Below the pieces are notes generated by a model. The model saw only the letters and a program-made list of their open reading frames with translations, had not been told where the DNA came from and ran no database searches. A stretch of 64,000 bases of DNA from contig JARGSG010000053.1 in the NCBI GenBank assembly GCA_030374805.1, positions 1 through 64,000 of the forward strand. The letters run 5' to 3'. This DNA is from Gracilaria gracilis (Eukaryota; Rhodophyta; Florideophyceae; Gracilariales; Gracilariaceae). Made by a program: the position numbers and the translations under genes. Below are positions 54,720 through 64,000 of this stretch, in pieces; within the stretch, counting starts at the first letter, position 1, and every line of letters starts with the position of its first letter.

Positions 54720-55835
54720 TTCAATTTCACCCGAAACGGGGTCCATATTCATAGTCTGACACGTCAGGGCTCAATGGATAGAGCTCCATTATGAGAACCT
54801 TCATTTTGCCGACATCGGATTGCCATTGCTCCACAATATTCGCTGGAGAACCAGGTCAGTTGCCGCACATCCCGTTGATATGGACAGATTTCTTCGTTCG
54901 TTCAACTTCCGACCTCTTACAACCTTTCCCGCCGTGATTCGAGTATCGTTTACGAACGCCGAGTCTCCTAATATCGCATATCCCGCCAGCGTGTTGCAGT
55001 CAGAAATTAATTTGGGCCAGTATAATCCAGATATGTGCGCTAGTTTGCTATCATGGTAACTCCCAGGATAACTCAAAGCTGCATGTATGACTTCACCTTC
55101 GAAAGTCCAGACCAACAAATTGGTTGCTTCAAACCGATGTGTCATTGCGTTATAGAATGCGTTTTGCGTGTCGGGATCGCAGAATTTTGGTAAATCCAGT
55201 CGAACGCCGTCACTTACACCAAACACTTCACGAAACGCATATCCATGGATTTTATTCTTCTCCAAGAGTGCATAAAATTCTCCCATTTCTGGTTCTGTCA
55301 GCCATTTTATTCTAAATTTTGGATGAACAATTTCTTGCGTTACATTCCAAAGAACTTCAACCACGTAATCGAACCACTCGGACAAAAAAGATGGTGCTAT
55401 TCCGAATATTTGGCAGAGAGCATATTCTACATATTTTGTCTTCATGTACTACAGAACGAGGCTGACCAAATCTTCAGTATGCAATATTGGTTTTCTTATC
55501 TACGTGGTGTTTGATGTTCGAAACGGAGAACCATGTCTACTTTTTGGACGTGTTGCAGAAAACCAAGAGAGTAAATCATCAAAGAGGGCTGCTTTGTTCA
55601 AATTTGTTGCAACAATATATTCTGCATCTGATCTACATAGAAACAGACGCCGCCATGGTGTTGTGTGAAAGTGCCGGCGTACAATCCTAGAGCGCAAGAA
55701 CTTTAGGTACTTTTTCTTTTTTCTTTTCATTATTGTGTGTTTGCGGTGTCTGCCTTTACGGTGACGGACAAGAAAAAGTATAATAATACAGGCTGCCTGG
55801 AACAAAACAAGAGAAGTTTGTGTTGAGCGTGGCAT
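54720..55835 (-). pseudogene. Harbinger transposase, N-terminal and core part, copy 2
   Basis: The ATG at 55835 opens an intact start (no TAG at codon 13, unlike copy 1) through the basic RHRKGRHRKHT region. Two TAGs (about 55498 and 55448) replace Trp codons that are TGG in copy 1. From 55445 the core is open with YPGSYHDSKLA and ILGDSAF. The two copies thus carry different stops. The gene continues across the solo LTR at 53840. Confidence 0.85.
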
Positions 55836-55881
55836 AAGATGAAGGTGTTTTGTGACAGCAGGAGTGAAAGCTTTTTCATAT

Positions 55882-56675
55882 GCTTTTTATGTTGTTATGC
55901 GTTTTAGAAATAAAGATACGTTTCACTTACACGAAAGCTCGTTGTTAGAACTTGCCTCTGGACGGGGTGCCGCTGACCCCGTCTAGACGCCAAGTTTTCG
56001 CCAACAAGAACGTCCACGTGCGCGCTTTTGATTTGTTCGTCAACTTGGCGTCAGGGACTCGTGGGATTTTCGGACGGACCCAGTGCAAACGCCGTCCTAA
56101 AACAATTGTTTTGATTGATTTTTTTTAGGGAAATCGGACTAAACGACAACACTTTTATGGTGGATCCCTGGGCTTTGGGAAGATTTCGCTACACGTGTGC
56201 CTCTGTCATGTCCTGTAGCGCCCCGCACGGACCAACCAGTTCTGGAGTATAGGCTTTGCGCATACCGGTGGGGATGCCCTAAATTTTGAACATGATTGGG
56301 TGTCGACTGAAAGTTTTGGTTGTCAGTTTGCCAAGTGTTTGCTTCGCGTATGTTTACCATGGTAGACATAAGAACGTTGATTCGAGCATTTAAATGATAC
56401 GCTTTTGCACTCGTGTTCGTGTTGTAACATCTACAAATGCATTATCCATCTTAGTTCTTGATTTTTTTCCTTTGAAAACTATTCGCTACACATCAGTGAT
56501 GTCTACTTGTGTGGACGTAAAAACTTTGCGTTGAAAGGGCTAACGTCTACCCTTGGTAAGACTAAGACCAATCTCGCACCGCACCCAAGTCATTCACGTT
56601 CTGTTCGCAGCACTCGTTGTACCGCCATCGATCACCGTTTATTCATCCTCCCGTCGTTTGCGTACCGACAAAACC
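55882..56675. other. Upstream region of receptor gene 2
   Basis: Nearly identical to 10908-11707, without a gene. The Harbinger-type terminal repeat ends at 56289. The promoter of receptor 2 should lie in 56290-56675 and should behave like that of receptor 1. Confidence 0.6.
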
Positions 56676-59600
56676 ATGGCAGAGGTTGTAGCAGCATCCG
56701 TCGGAGTGGTGGGCGCTTTGGTGTCTTTCTGTGACAAGGTTCCTGCTTTCGTAAACCGCTTGCGCGAACGCCAGGACCTCACCAGCGACAACCGCACCAA
56801 GCTGGATCTACTTCAACGCCATGTAGCAGGTATTCGACGTCTGACCCCCACGCTGGAATCAGTTGTTGCCGATGACCCCATAATGGACACCATACTACAC
56901 GCGCATCTCACAACCTTGGAGGAGGACTTTAAGGCACTCGAGAAGTGGCAGTCGCGAATAGCATCTGCCAAGTACACCGGTCGCGTCAATCGCATGAAGC
57001 AAATCTTAGATCGGTGTGAACAAAATGTGAACAAGTGCTTCGAGTTTCTAAGCGAAAAAGTTGCATCGGTGTCCAGAGAGCTTCAACAACAGTCCATGAA
57101 CCATGCTTTCGTTCCCCATTGTAATGTGCCTCCGAACCCACCACGACTCGTATTGGATTATCGCTCTACTTCAACATGCGAAGGCAAGCTGAAGGCTGCT
57201 GTATTGCAGGAAGGTAATTCCAGGATAGTTGGAGTGGTAGCCGTCGGGATGGGCGGTGTTGGTAAGACATGTGCACTGCGAGGCCTGGCTGGGGTTCAAG
57301 ATATCAAGCGAAAGTTTACTGGAGGCGTGCTGTACATTCAACTAGGAAACCATGCTACGTTATCACAAGTCATAACAGGAATTGCTAAATTGGTGCAACT
57401 TACTGGCAATTCATCTCTGGCCGAAACGTTAAAGGGGTCGAAAGAATTACAGGAAGCTGTAGAAGCTGCGTCGACTTGGTTCAAAAACCAAACATGCCTC
57501 TTACTCGTCGATGACATATGGCTGGTTAACGGCATTTCTACGACAGTGCCGAGGGTTCTGGCAACACTATTGAGTGGAAGCAGTCGCCTGGTGTATACAA
57601 CAAGATCTCAGAAGCTCACGGATGCATGCGACAAATACATTGAGTTTAAAGCGCAGGAAACGTACAGCGACAAAGCGCGAGAAATGTTGATGGAACATGC
57701 GAACTTCGATTGGAAAGAGTCCTTGGCCCAAAGGAATGAAGAAGCAGTAAGGGGTTTGCTCCGCATCTGCAATGGGCTTCCGGTGGCACTGGGAGTTGTG
57801 GGCGAGACGGTGCGAAGGGAGAGCAGGCAATTCAAGGATGACGTTGCACGCTCTTGGGAGCATGTGTACCATCGGATTCTTACTAAGGAACAAAGTATAG
57901 CGGATGGTGATGCAGAAGCCTACGGTCCGGTCAGGATGATTGTAGATTCGTCGTTGGACTTTTTGCAGTCTGATCGCGATGACATTTCTTTCGACGAGAT
58001 GTTTCGCGCTTTGTGTGTTGTTGAGAAGCAGCAGAGGGTGCCGATACACATGTTACGAAACTTGTGGGGATTTTCCGATCTAGAGACAACTGATGAAGTT
58101 GTGAAGGCGTTCGATGAGGTGAATCTTGTACGCAAGTTTAGGCTCAACTCACAGGTACTGGTTCAGTTGCATGATGTCATCCTCGATATTGCACTTCGAA
58201 AAGCCTCGGAAAGGTACGAGGTGAAGACATGCTGGCGATCACTGGTTGATAACTACATCGTGCACGAAAAGAGGGTGCACGAAGAAGCACAAAAAGCGGA
58301 AGTGAAGGCACCATCGGAAGAAGAAGTTGTTGAGTCGCTTTCGAGAGAGGAGAGTGGTTTGAAGCGTTGGTATCCCGAAAATTGTTGCTACAACGTGAGC
58401 GGAAGCATTGATGAGAGCGGCGAGCAGCAAGCGAAAGAAGTTGAACCAGGGGCAGAGATCGAGAACGGAAAGTGGGAATGGTGGTATTTGCCAGATGACG
58501 ATTATATCCACGACAACGTGTGTCGGGCACTCCGGGGTGCGAGATACGAGAAGCAGCTTTTGTGGCTGTTATTGCAGCCGGAATGGATAGTGGGTCGTTT
58601 GGTAAAGAACGGAATTTCGGCAGTGGAACGCGATTTGAGTGTGGGAAAGAAGGTTGCGGAAGTTCATGAAGGTGGGAATGATGAGTTGGTGAGGCACATG
58701 GAGATGGTTCGGAGAGCGGCTCGCATGGGTTGCACTTTTGTGTTGAAGAACAATACGGTGAGAGAGGGTTGGTTTCAGATGCATGGAAGACTGTTGAGCT
58801 TCTCGACAGTGTGCGAGACAACGAAGCTGTTTGTTGCAGAGATGGAAGCACGTGCACCGAAGCCATGGGCGAAGGCGTCGGTGGGATTTTTGCAAAGGGC
58901 AAGTACGACTTCGTTGGACATTGTTAAAGTTCATGGCTTTGCGTATTCAGTTCAAATGGATGAAGAGAGGCTTTCGTGTTGCTGGGTCAACGGAACAATA
59001 GTCGGAGTTACACAGTACAACTTTGCAAGCGGTTTCTCCGAAACACAACGACAGGAGTGCGACGAAATTAGCATGGACATGAATACCTATCTGATGCAGA
59101 ACTGTGTTGAGTTATCCTCGAATTTGAAGATAGTGGTGATCGGACTTCCGCATGGGGCGATATGGATATGGAATACGGAAACGGGGCAGACAACGCAGAG
59201 TCGTAGCTGTCACGATGGTGGGGTAATCTGCGTTGCTGTCAGTGACGATGGCAGTTTGATAGCGTCGGGTTCCGAGGACAAAACTGTTCGTGTATGGGAA
59301 GCCAGCAGCGGATCATCTGTGGGACCCATAAAGCAGTCGCGTGCTTTTTGGGCGCAATGGAGGCGAGCGAGAAAAACAAAGAAGTCATATTGTGATATCT
59401 GTAGTGTGGGACACGCACTTGTTGGTCACACGGGTACCATTGACTGCGTTGCGTGGAGCAGCGACGGGAGGCGTGTTGCGTCTGGCTCGAGGGACGGCAC
59501 GATTCGTGTGTGGAATGTGGAGAGCAGAGAAGGTGTGGGGCAGGCGCTGGTTGGACACACTGACGATGTGAATTGTGTGGCGTGGAGTGTGGACGGAACG

Positions 59601-60929
59601 CGAATTGTATCCGGCTCGAATGACAGAAGCGTGCGCGTGTGGGATGTGGAAGGCGGACAGCAAGTGGGAGCGGCGCTGGTTGGGCACGGCGGCTGGGTGC
59701 TTTGCGCTTCATGGAGCGCGGACGGCACACGTGTTGTGTCCGGCTCGAAGGACAGCTCCGTGCGCGTTTGGGACGTGAGCAGCGGACAGATTCTTGGACA
59801 GCCGCTCGTTGGTCACACGGCTGATGTGTATTGTGTGAGGTGGAACGGAAACGGAAGCCAAATTGTGTCCGGGTCAAATGACTGGAGCGCGCGAGTGTGG
59901 GCTCCGGGTGACAGCGGAGAGGGCGTTGCTCAGGCGCAGTGCGGACACACAGCTGCGGTGCGTTGCGTTGCGCCGAACCGAAACGAGACGCGCGCGTTGA
60001 GCGGTTCCAACGACTGCACGCTTCGCATGTGGGATGTGCGAAGCGGAGCGGCGGTGGGAGAGGCGTTTGTTGGGCACACCGCTGCGGTGGTTTGTGTTGC
60101 GTGGAGCGCGGACGAGCGGCGGTTTGCGTCGGGCGGCGCGGACGGGAGCGTGCGCGTGTGGGACGCTGACAGCGGCCGAGCGGTGGGGGAGCCGCTCGTT
60201 GGGCACACCAACTTTGTGCGTTGCGTAGCTTGGAGCGCCGATGGAAAACGTGTGGCGTCGGGCGGAGATGACAAGAGCGTGCGACTGTGGGATGTGCACA
60301 GCGGGCAAGCGCTGGGAGCGCCGCTGATTGGTCACGAGCAGCGCGTGCTCAGTGTGGCGTGGAGCGCGGATGGGACGCAGGTGGTGTCCGGCTCAGCAGA
60401 CCACACGGTGCGCGTGTGGACGGTGCACAGCGAGCGGCGTTTGACACACACAATGTCGGCTCACGACGACGTCGTACACTGCGTGGCGTGGAGTTACGAC
60501 GGCAAGTGGGTAGTGTCCGGGTCGAGCGACAAAACTGTTCGCGTGTGGAATATGGCGAACAGAGAGGAGGTAGCGCGGCCGCTGCAGCACGACGCGGCGG
60601 TCATGGAGGTGGGCCTGAACGAGGACGGGTCGTACGTTGTGTCGCGGGAGGGGGGGACAGGAAAGGGAAGGATTTGGAGCGTGGGCGACGGTGCGTGCGT
60701 TGCGACGAGTGACGACGAGGCGTGGCGCGCCAAGCTGCACGCGCTGCAGCAGCAGCGCCTTTCCACCTCCAGGAACTATGAGGGCTGGAGCGGGAACAGA
60801 GCAGTGACGCATCGGCAGGCAGACGGGAGCGACGTGCGGCTCGGAACGAGCGACAGCCTCCTGGACCGCTTCGGTGAGCTGTGGTACTCGTACTCCGAAT
60901 TTGGGCACTGCAGAATAATTACGGAGTGA
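56676..60929 (+). CDS. NOD-like receptor 2: NB-ARC ATPase with about 12 WD40 blades
   Basis: The ATG at 56676 gives 1417 residues, intronless, with the same architecture as receptor 1: helical N-terminus, P-loop 191-198, Walker B 275-282, GLPVAL 367-372, LHD 498-500, Apaf-1-like helical middle, WD40 blades about 817-1340 and a variable tail. To about residue 800 only about six residues differ from receptor 1, with one more cluster of six just before the blades (DEISMDMNTYLMQN here). In the WD40 part the changes sit at the outer-face positions, and one Thr is inserted in the last blade. Both copies are open and so likely functional; the pair looks like paralogues with different binding specificity. 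Confidence 0.95.
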   Translation: MAEVVAASVGVVGALVSFCDKVPAFVNRLRERQDLTSDNRTKLDLLQRHVAGIRRLTPTLESVVADDPIMDTILHAHLTTLEEDFKALEKWQSRIASAKYTGRVNRMKQILDRCEQNVNKCFEFLSEKVASVSRELQQQSMNHAFVPHCNVPPNPPRLVLDYRSTSTCEGKLKAAVLQEGNSRIVGVVAVGMGGVGKTCALRGLAGVQDIKRKFTGGVLYIQLGNHATLSQVITGIAKLVQLTGNSSLAETLKGSKELQEAVEAASTWFKNQTCLLLVDDIWLVNGISTTVPRVLATLLSGSSRLVYTTRSQKLTDACDKYIEFKAQETYSDKAREMLMEHANFDWKESLAQRNEEAVRGLLRICNGLPVALGVVGETVRRESRQFKDDVARSWEHVYHRILTKEQSIADGDAEAYGPVRMIVDSSLDFLQSDRDDISFDEMFRALCVVEKQQRVPIHMLRNLWGFSDLETTDEVVKAFDEVNLVRKFRLNSQVLVQLHDVILDIALRKASERYEVKTCWRSLVDNYIVHEKRVHEEAQKAEVKAPSEEEVVESLSREESGLKRWYPENCCYNVSGSIDESGEQQAKEVEPGAEIENGKWEWWYLPDDDYIHDNVCRALRGARYEKQLLWLLLQPEWIVGRLVKNGISAVERDLSVGKKVAEVHEGGNDELVRHMEMVRRAARMGCTFVLKNNTVREGWFQMHGRLLSFSTVCETTKLFVAEMEARAPKPWAKASVGFLQRASTTSLDIVKVHGFAYSVQMDEERLSCCWVNGTIVGVTQYNFASGFSETQRQECDEISMDMNTYLMQNCVELSSNLKIVVIGLPHGAIWIWNTETGQTTQSRSCHDGGVICVAVSDDGSLIASGSEDKTVRVWEASSGSSVGPIKQSRAFWAQWRRARKTKKSYCDICSVGHALVGHTGTIDCVAWSSDGRRVASGSRDGTIRVWNVESREGVGQALVGHTDDVNCVAWSVDGTRIVSGSNDRSVRVWDVEGGQQVGAALVGHGGWVLCASWSADGTRVVSGSKDSSVRVWDVSSGQILGQPLVGHTADVYCVRWNGNGSQIVSGSNDWSARVWAPGDSGEGVAQAQCGHTAAVRCVAPNRNETRALSGSNDCTLRMWDVRSGAAVGEAFVGHTAAVVCVAWSADERRFASGGADGSVRVWDADSGRAVGEPLVGHTNFVRCVAWSADGKRVASGGDDKSVRLWDVHSGQALGAPLIGHEQRVLSVAWSADGTQVVSGSADHTVRVWTVHSERRLTHTMSAHDDVVHCVAWSYDGKWVVSGSSDKTVRVWNMANREEVARPLQHDAAVMEVGLNEDGSYVVSREGGTGKGRIWSVGDGACVATSDDEAWRAKLHALQQQRLSTSRNYEGWSGNRAVTHRQADGSDVRLGTSDSLLDRFGELWYSYSEFGHCRIITE

Positions 60930-63330
60930 ATTGGGCGCAGAATAATTATTAGGCAAATATACGTTCTCCTCGACGATCTCGATACAGTATCTACCAGACA
61001 TGCACTTGCATCCACACTTCATCTAACCTCCCCGATATCATACATCTGACACCGCTCGGTCGCCGGTAGGGAGATAGTCAGCAAATGGGCGATGCACCAT
61101 GCACCAGTATTTAAGAGTGGTTGTGGTTCGGCAAGTGTGCTTCCCATGTGGTTCAAGAGTGGTTCGTTGCCTCAGCTCTTGCTTGGATGGAAGAGTCAGC
61201 CCGGGCACGTGTTCCTCGGTTGCGTAGAGCGTGCTGTTGTTGTGTCTACTATTCAAGTGGAAACGCAATACCCCAAAGGTTGTGCTCGGAGTCAACCGTC
61301 GTTGTTCGTCACCAAGTCAGTGGTCGGTCTTTGACAGAAGTGCAGTTGTTGCGCGCTATTGGCTTTTCGAAACAAGGCTCGTTCGTACAGAAGTTGGTTT
61401 AGAAACGTGAATCTCATTTGGGTCAGCACCCTTTTCCCAAAGTAAGCCATGTAGTTTTATAACGGTGACAAAACTTCTTCCTATTACATTTAGAAAGCGA
61501 GCAGTGCAACAAAGTAGAGCACCGTAGATAGCAGTGCTACGCTGTACCTTTTTTGCAGTAGTGCGTGGCACTAAACCTTGCGGATGGAGTTTGTCCAGAT
61601 CACGCACAATGCTTGCATTCATGAGGTGAACATCAGTCGGTTGGAGGATGTTCAAATCTCGTACTAGAAGCCTGGGGCAACTCAATGGATGCGATCTTGA
61701 GAACGCTCAAGTGTTGTGAGATCTCACGATACAACGAAAATATCTCCTTCTCTTCGCTCCGAGTGCTGGCCAAGCTCGGTAGCACATGACGTATACGTGA
61801 GCGAATGGTAGATACTAATAACGGTACGCAAAAGCTCGCAAGAAAGCATGAAGATCATCATTCAGGTTTTTAGAATGGCGCTACGGCTTTGGCCCATTCA
61901 AACACCACATCATGTATGTACTCTTTGGATGCAAGATTCTATGCATCCGAGCTACGTTGCCGCTACGAATCTCAAGAGAACCTGTCGCGCCCGAGATCGA
62001 AGGACTGGAGCGAGCTCAACTTCTCAAATTGAATGGGTGTGTCTTCCATGATACGCTTCCGAAACATTTTGTGCTACAGCAGATAGGTGACAGCCGTGCT
62101 TAGGAAGTGGTCTGGTTTTGGAGTTGGTGCCAAAAGACAAGACTATCAGGTACAGGGTACCGTTGGTATATATATACCTGTAGCTACACCAAGGCAAGAT
62201 GACAAGTGTTTGTCTGTTGGCTGAAGTTTGTAAATATTGCCTGCCGCCACCTCAGGACAATATCACCCTCGTAGCCAGGTGATAACGTATACATAATGTA
62301 TCTCACTCTCGTGCCAGTGATAACCCTTATATACTTGATGGTTGCACTAAACTTCATTCTCTTTCTCTCTTCTTCTACTCGCGGTTGTGGCCACTCTTGT
62401 TATTGATAGATTTGTAGCCGATTGTCATCATGATCTTGATCGTTATAGCCGTTGCTTTGAATGGGAGCCAAGCTTCTGTTCATACCTTGTTCAATAGTAC
62501 AGCGCCATGATCATGATGATCATGATGATCATCGTGCTATCCGAGCAACATTCAACGGCAATGAGCGCATTGTAACGACATTGACTGCTTTACAACGACA
62601 TGGTTCGAATTATGATCTGCTAAGGTACCTCCAACGACATCATTCTATGTCTTGTCTAAACTACCGAAGGTACGTTTTTCCTTGCGGTCTTCAATTGTTC
62701 AAAAGACTTCTCAACCCATTCATGGTCTGGAAAGCATCTCTTTTTCCTCGCCAACCGTCCCAACGACATTCTCGATCTCTGCACTTGTTGCTATAATCGT
62801 TGAACCCAAGTTTCTCGTGACAATGTTCTGTGAATGCATCACTTGGCCATAGCTCTGCAAAGATTTTCACCAAAAACTATGATGAATCCATAGCAATCAC
62901 CACAACCTGGATCCGCTCACTTGTGAAGCAACTTCTGCTTAACCACTACAGATTCAGATTGTACTTGGGATATCACATTCCTCATTGTTTCTATCATGAT
63001 GTTCTTGTTCTCATACCTCCAGACATGTTTATCATCGTGTATCGCCGCATGATGCTCTGTACTTGTTCGATGAATGTAGAGGTGAGCTACTCGTTCAATT
63101 TAAGGGCGACATTATGGAGAGGTCTTCAATGCATTGAACGTTTTGCCAGCATCTCGTTCACACAGTATTGAGGGCCTTCGTTCAGGAAACTCAAAACAGG
63201 TTTACAATGTATTACATACAGTCAGTCAATGATTAAGATTTGTCGTTACTTTCAATCTTCTGTTCTTCACCACTGCGTGTATTTCTTACTATTCTCCAGT
63301 AACCGCAACGCATCATGGCTTCATCAACCA
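60930..63330. other. Spacer after receptor 2, remnant of the peptide gene
   Basis: At 61165-61228 only the end of the cysteine-rich peptide gene is left (the counterpart of about 16520-16580), reached through a rearranged 80-bp stretch; it is non-functional. About 300 bp at 62455-62752 is absent from copy 1 and begins with ATCATG-type short repeats (62506-62536). A 109-residue minus-strand frame at 61356-61685 is conserved with 16670-17038 and unidentified. Confidence 0.55.
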
Positions 63331-63333
63331 CAC

Positions 63334-63975
63334 TTACTCCTCGCTAATCGCCTCCACCACGATTTCAATTTCCCCACCAATTTCCCCACCGTTTGCGTAC
63401 TGCGTGAAGCACGCTTTCTCGCACAGATCCTCATGAACAGCCTTTACCAGCCGAAACACATGCGTCCTGCCACTCCCCCACATTCCCATACACCGGAAGA
63501 AGCACTTCACGCAACCTTTCGAGGAATCCGTACAACTGCCACAACTTGGTGGTGTCCACTTCTTTCGAAGCGTCACGGAATCTGATTGCAGTCGGGAATG
63601 CACAGACGTCATGGCCTCTACCACGTCGGTCTTTTTCCCACGTTTTTGAAAAGGCGACATGTGCCTCGAACAAATGTGTACATTATGCAACGGTATTTCC
63701 CTTGCCAGAATGGAAAGCACAGCTTGTGTCTGGTTCTTAATAGTACTTAAGCTGAACAGACCACGGCCGTATTCAACCATTTTCGAGGCGGGATACATGA
63801 ACAACATGTTGCCTCTAACCTCCGTGTAGTACATCACCGACGAAGATGAGGAAAGGCTTATTGTAAGCCAAGCTGTTAGCTGAATACTAAGATTCTGCAG
63901 CAGCTTCAGCGCGATGTTCGATGTTCGGAAGTGATGAGGGATGGACTTGAAGAATGAAAGGGCGTTAAAAGTCAT
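63334..63975 (-). pseudogene. Degenerate minus-strand coding sequence, copy 2
   Basis: The counterpart of 18324-18960. Here a 213-residue frame is open, but an overlapping frame (63673-63431) carries a plausible protein with KEVDTTKLWQLYGFLERL and LLPVYGNVGEWQDA, so the true frame is uncertain. Not identified. Confidence 0.35.
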
Positions 63976-64000
63976 GGCAAGAAAAGGAACGACGACAAAG

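Larger units (their letters stand above)
53841..64000. repeat. Segmental duplication, copy 2 (partner 7926-18988)
   Basis: Direct-orientation copy, see 7926-18988. It is cut by the window end at a position equal to 18988. It lacks the 937-bp MITE (empty site 55878-55881) and carries its own indels. Confidence 0.9.

Noticed and set aside
1-64000. tRNA, rRNA or snRNA genes
   Set aside because: No cloverleaf-like or conserved rRNA stretch was noticed. The tRNA-like signals are only retrotransposon primer sites. A covariance-model scan was not possible.

Overview
The window is eukaryotic nuclear DNA: an intron-poor, transposon-saturated region holding two large NOD-like receptor genes. Gypsy, Copia, hAT and PIF/Harbinger elements, chromatin-factor and WD-repeat gene remnants, and the absence of operons or Shine-Dalgarno structure rule out a prokaryote. 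A secreted cysteine-rich protein type and the short or absent introns would fit a florideophyte red alga. That is inference, not proof.

Layout. 1-8799: two nested minus-strand Ty3/Gypsy elements. Element A (1-4450) sits inside element B (4451-8799), and both run 3' out of the window. 8805-11310: a broken Harbinger transposase carrying a 937-bp palindrome-rich MITE. 11708-15955: receptor gene 1 (NB-ARC plus about 12 WD40 blades), followed by a small secreted cysteine-rich peptide gene. 16581-19620: poorly coding DNA ending in a GA-rich simple repeat. 20613-21757: a broken secreted acidic-repeat protein. 21970-25898: a nearly complete Harbinger element with two convergent genes. 26568-32037: two almost identical hAT elements facing each other, forming a 5.5-kb palindrome. 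32800-33217 and 46668-47087: two copies of a 420-bp MITE in opposite orientation. 34074-47265: two plus-strand Gypsy elements (C with a chromodomain, D deleted inside) fused without an LTR between them. 47268-48273: a Copia 3' end with LTR. 48597-49469: a SANT-like protein. 49440-53610: a graveyard of host genes (CAF-1 large subunit, a WDR44-type protein, phosphoenolpyruvate carboxylase). 53841-64000: a second copy of the block at 7926-18988, containing a solo LTR in place of element B, receptor gene 2 at 56676-60929, and no MITE and no intact peptide gene.

The main result is the receptor pair. The two proteins are nearly identical through the N-terminal and NB-ARC parts, yet differ at about 20 residues in the regular WD40 blades. 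Almost all of these fall at repeat positions 11, 12, 14, 30 and 32 of the 42-residue unit, with very few silent changes. These are the positions known to be under diversifying selection in the fungal HNWD (het-D/E/R) incompatibility receptors. The C-terminal tail is also hypervariable. The block looks like a recently duplicated, diversifying recognition-receptor locus.
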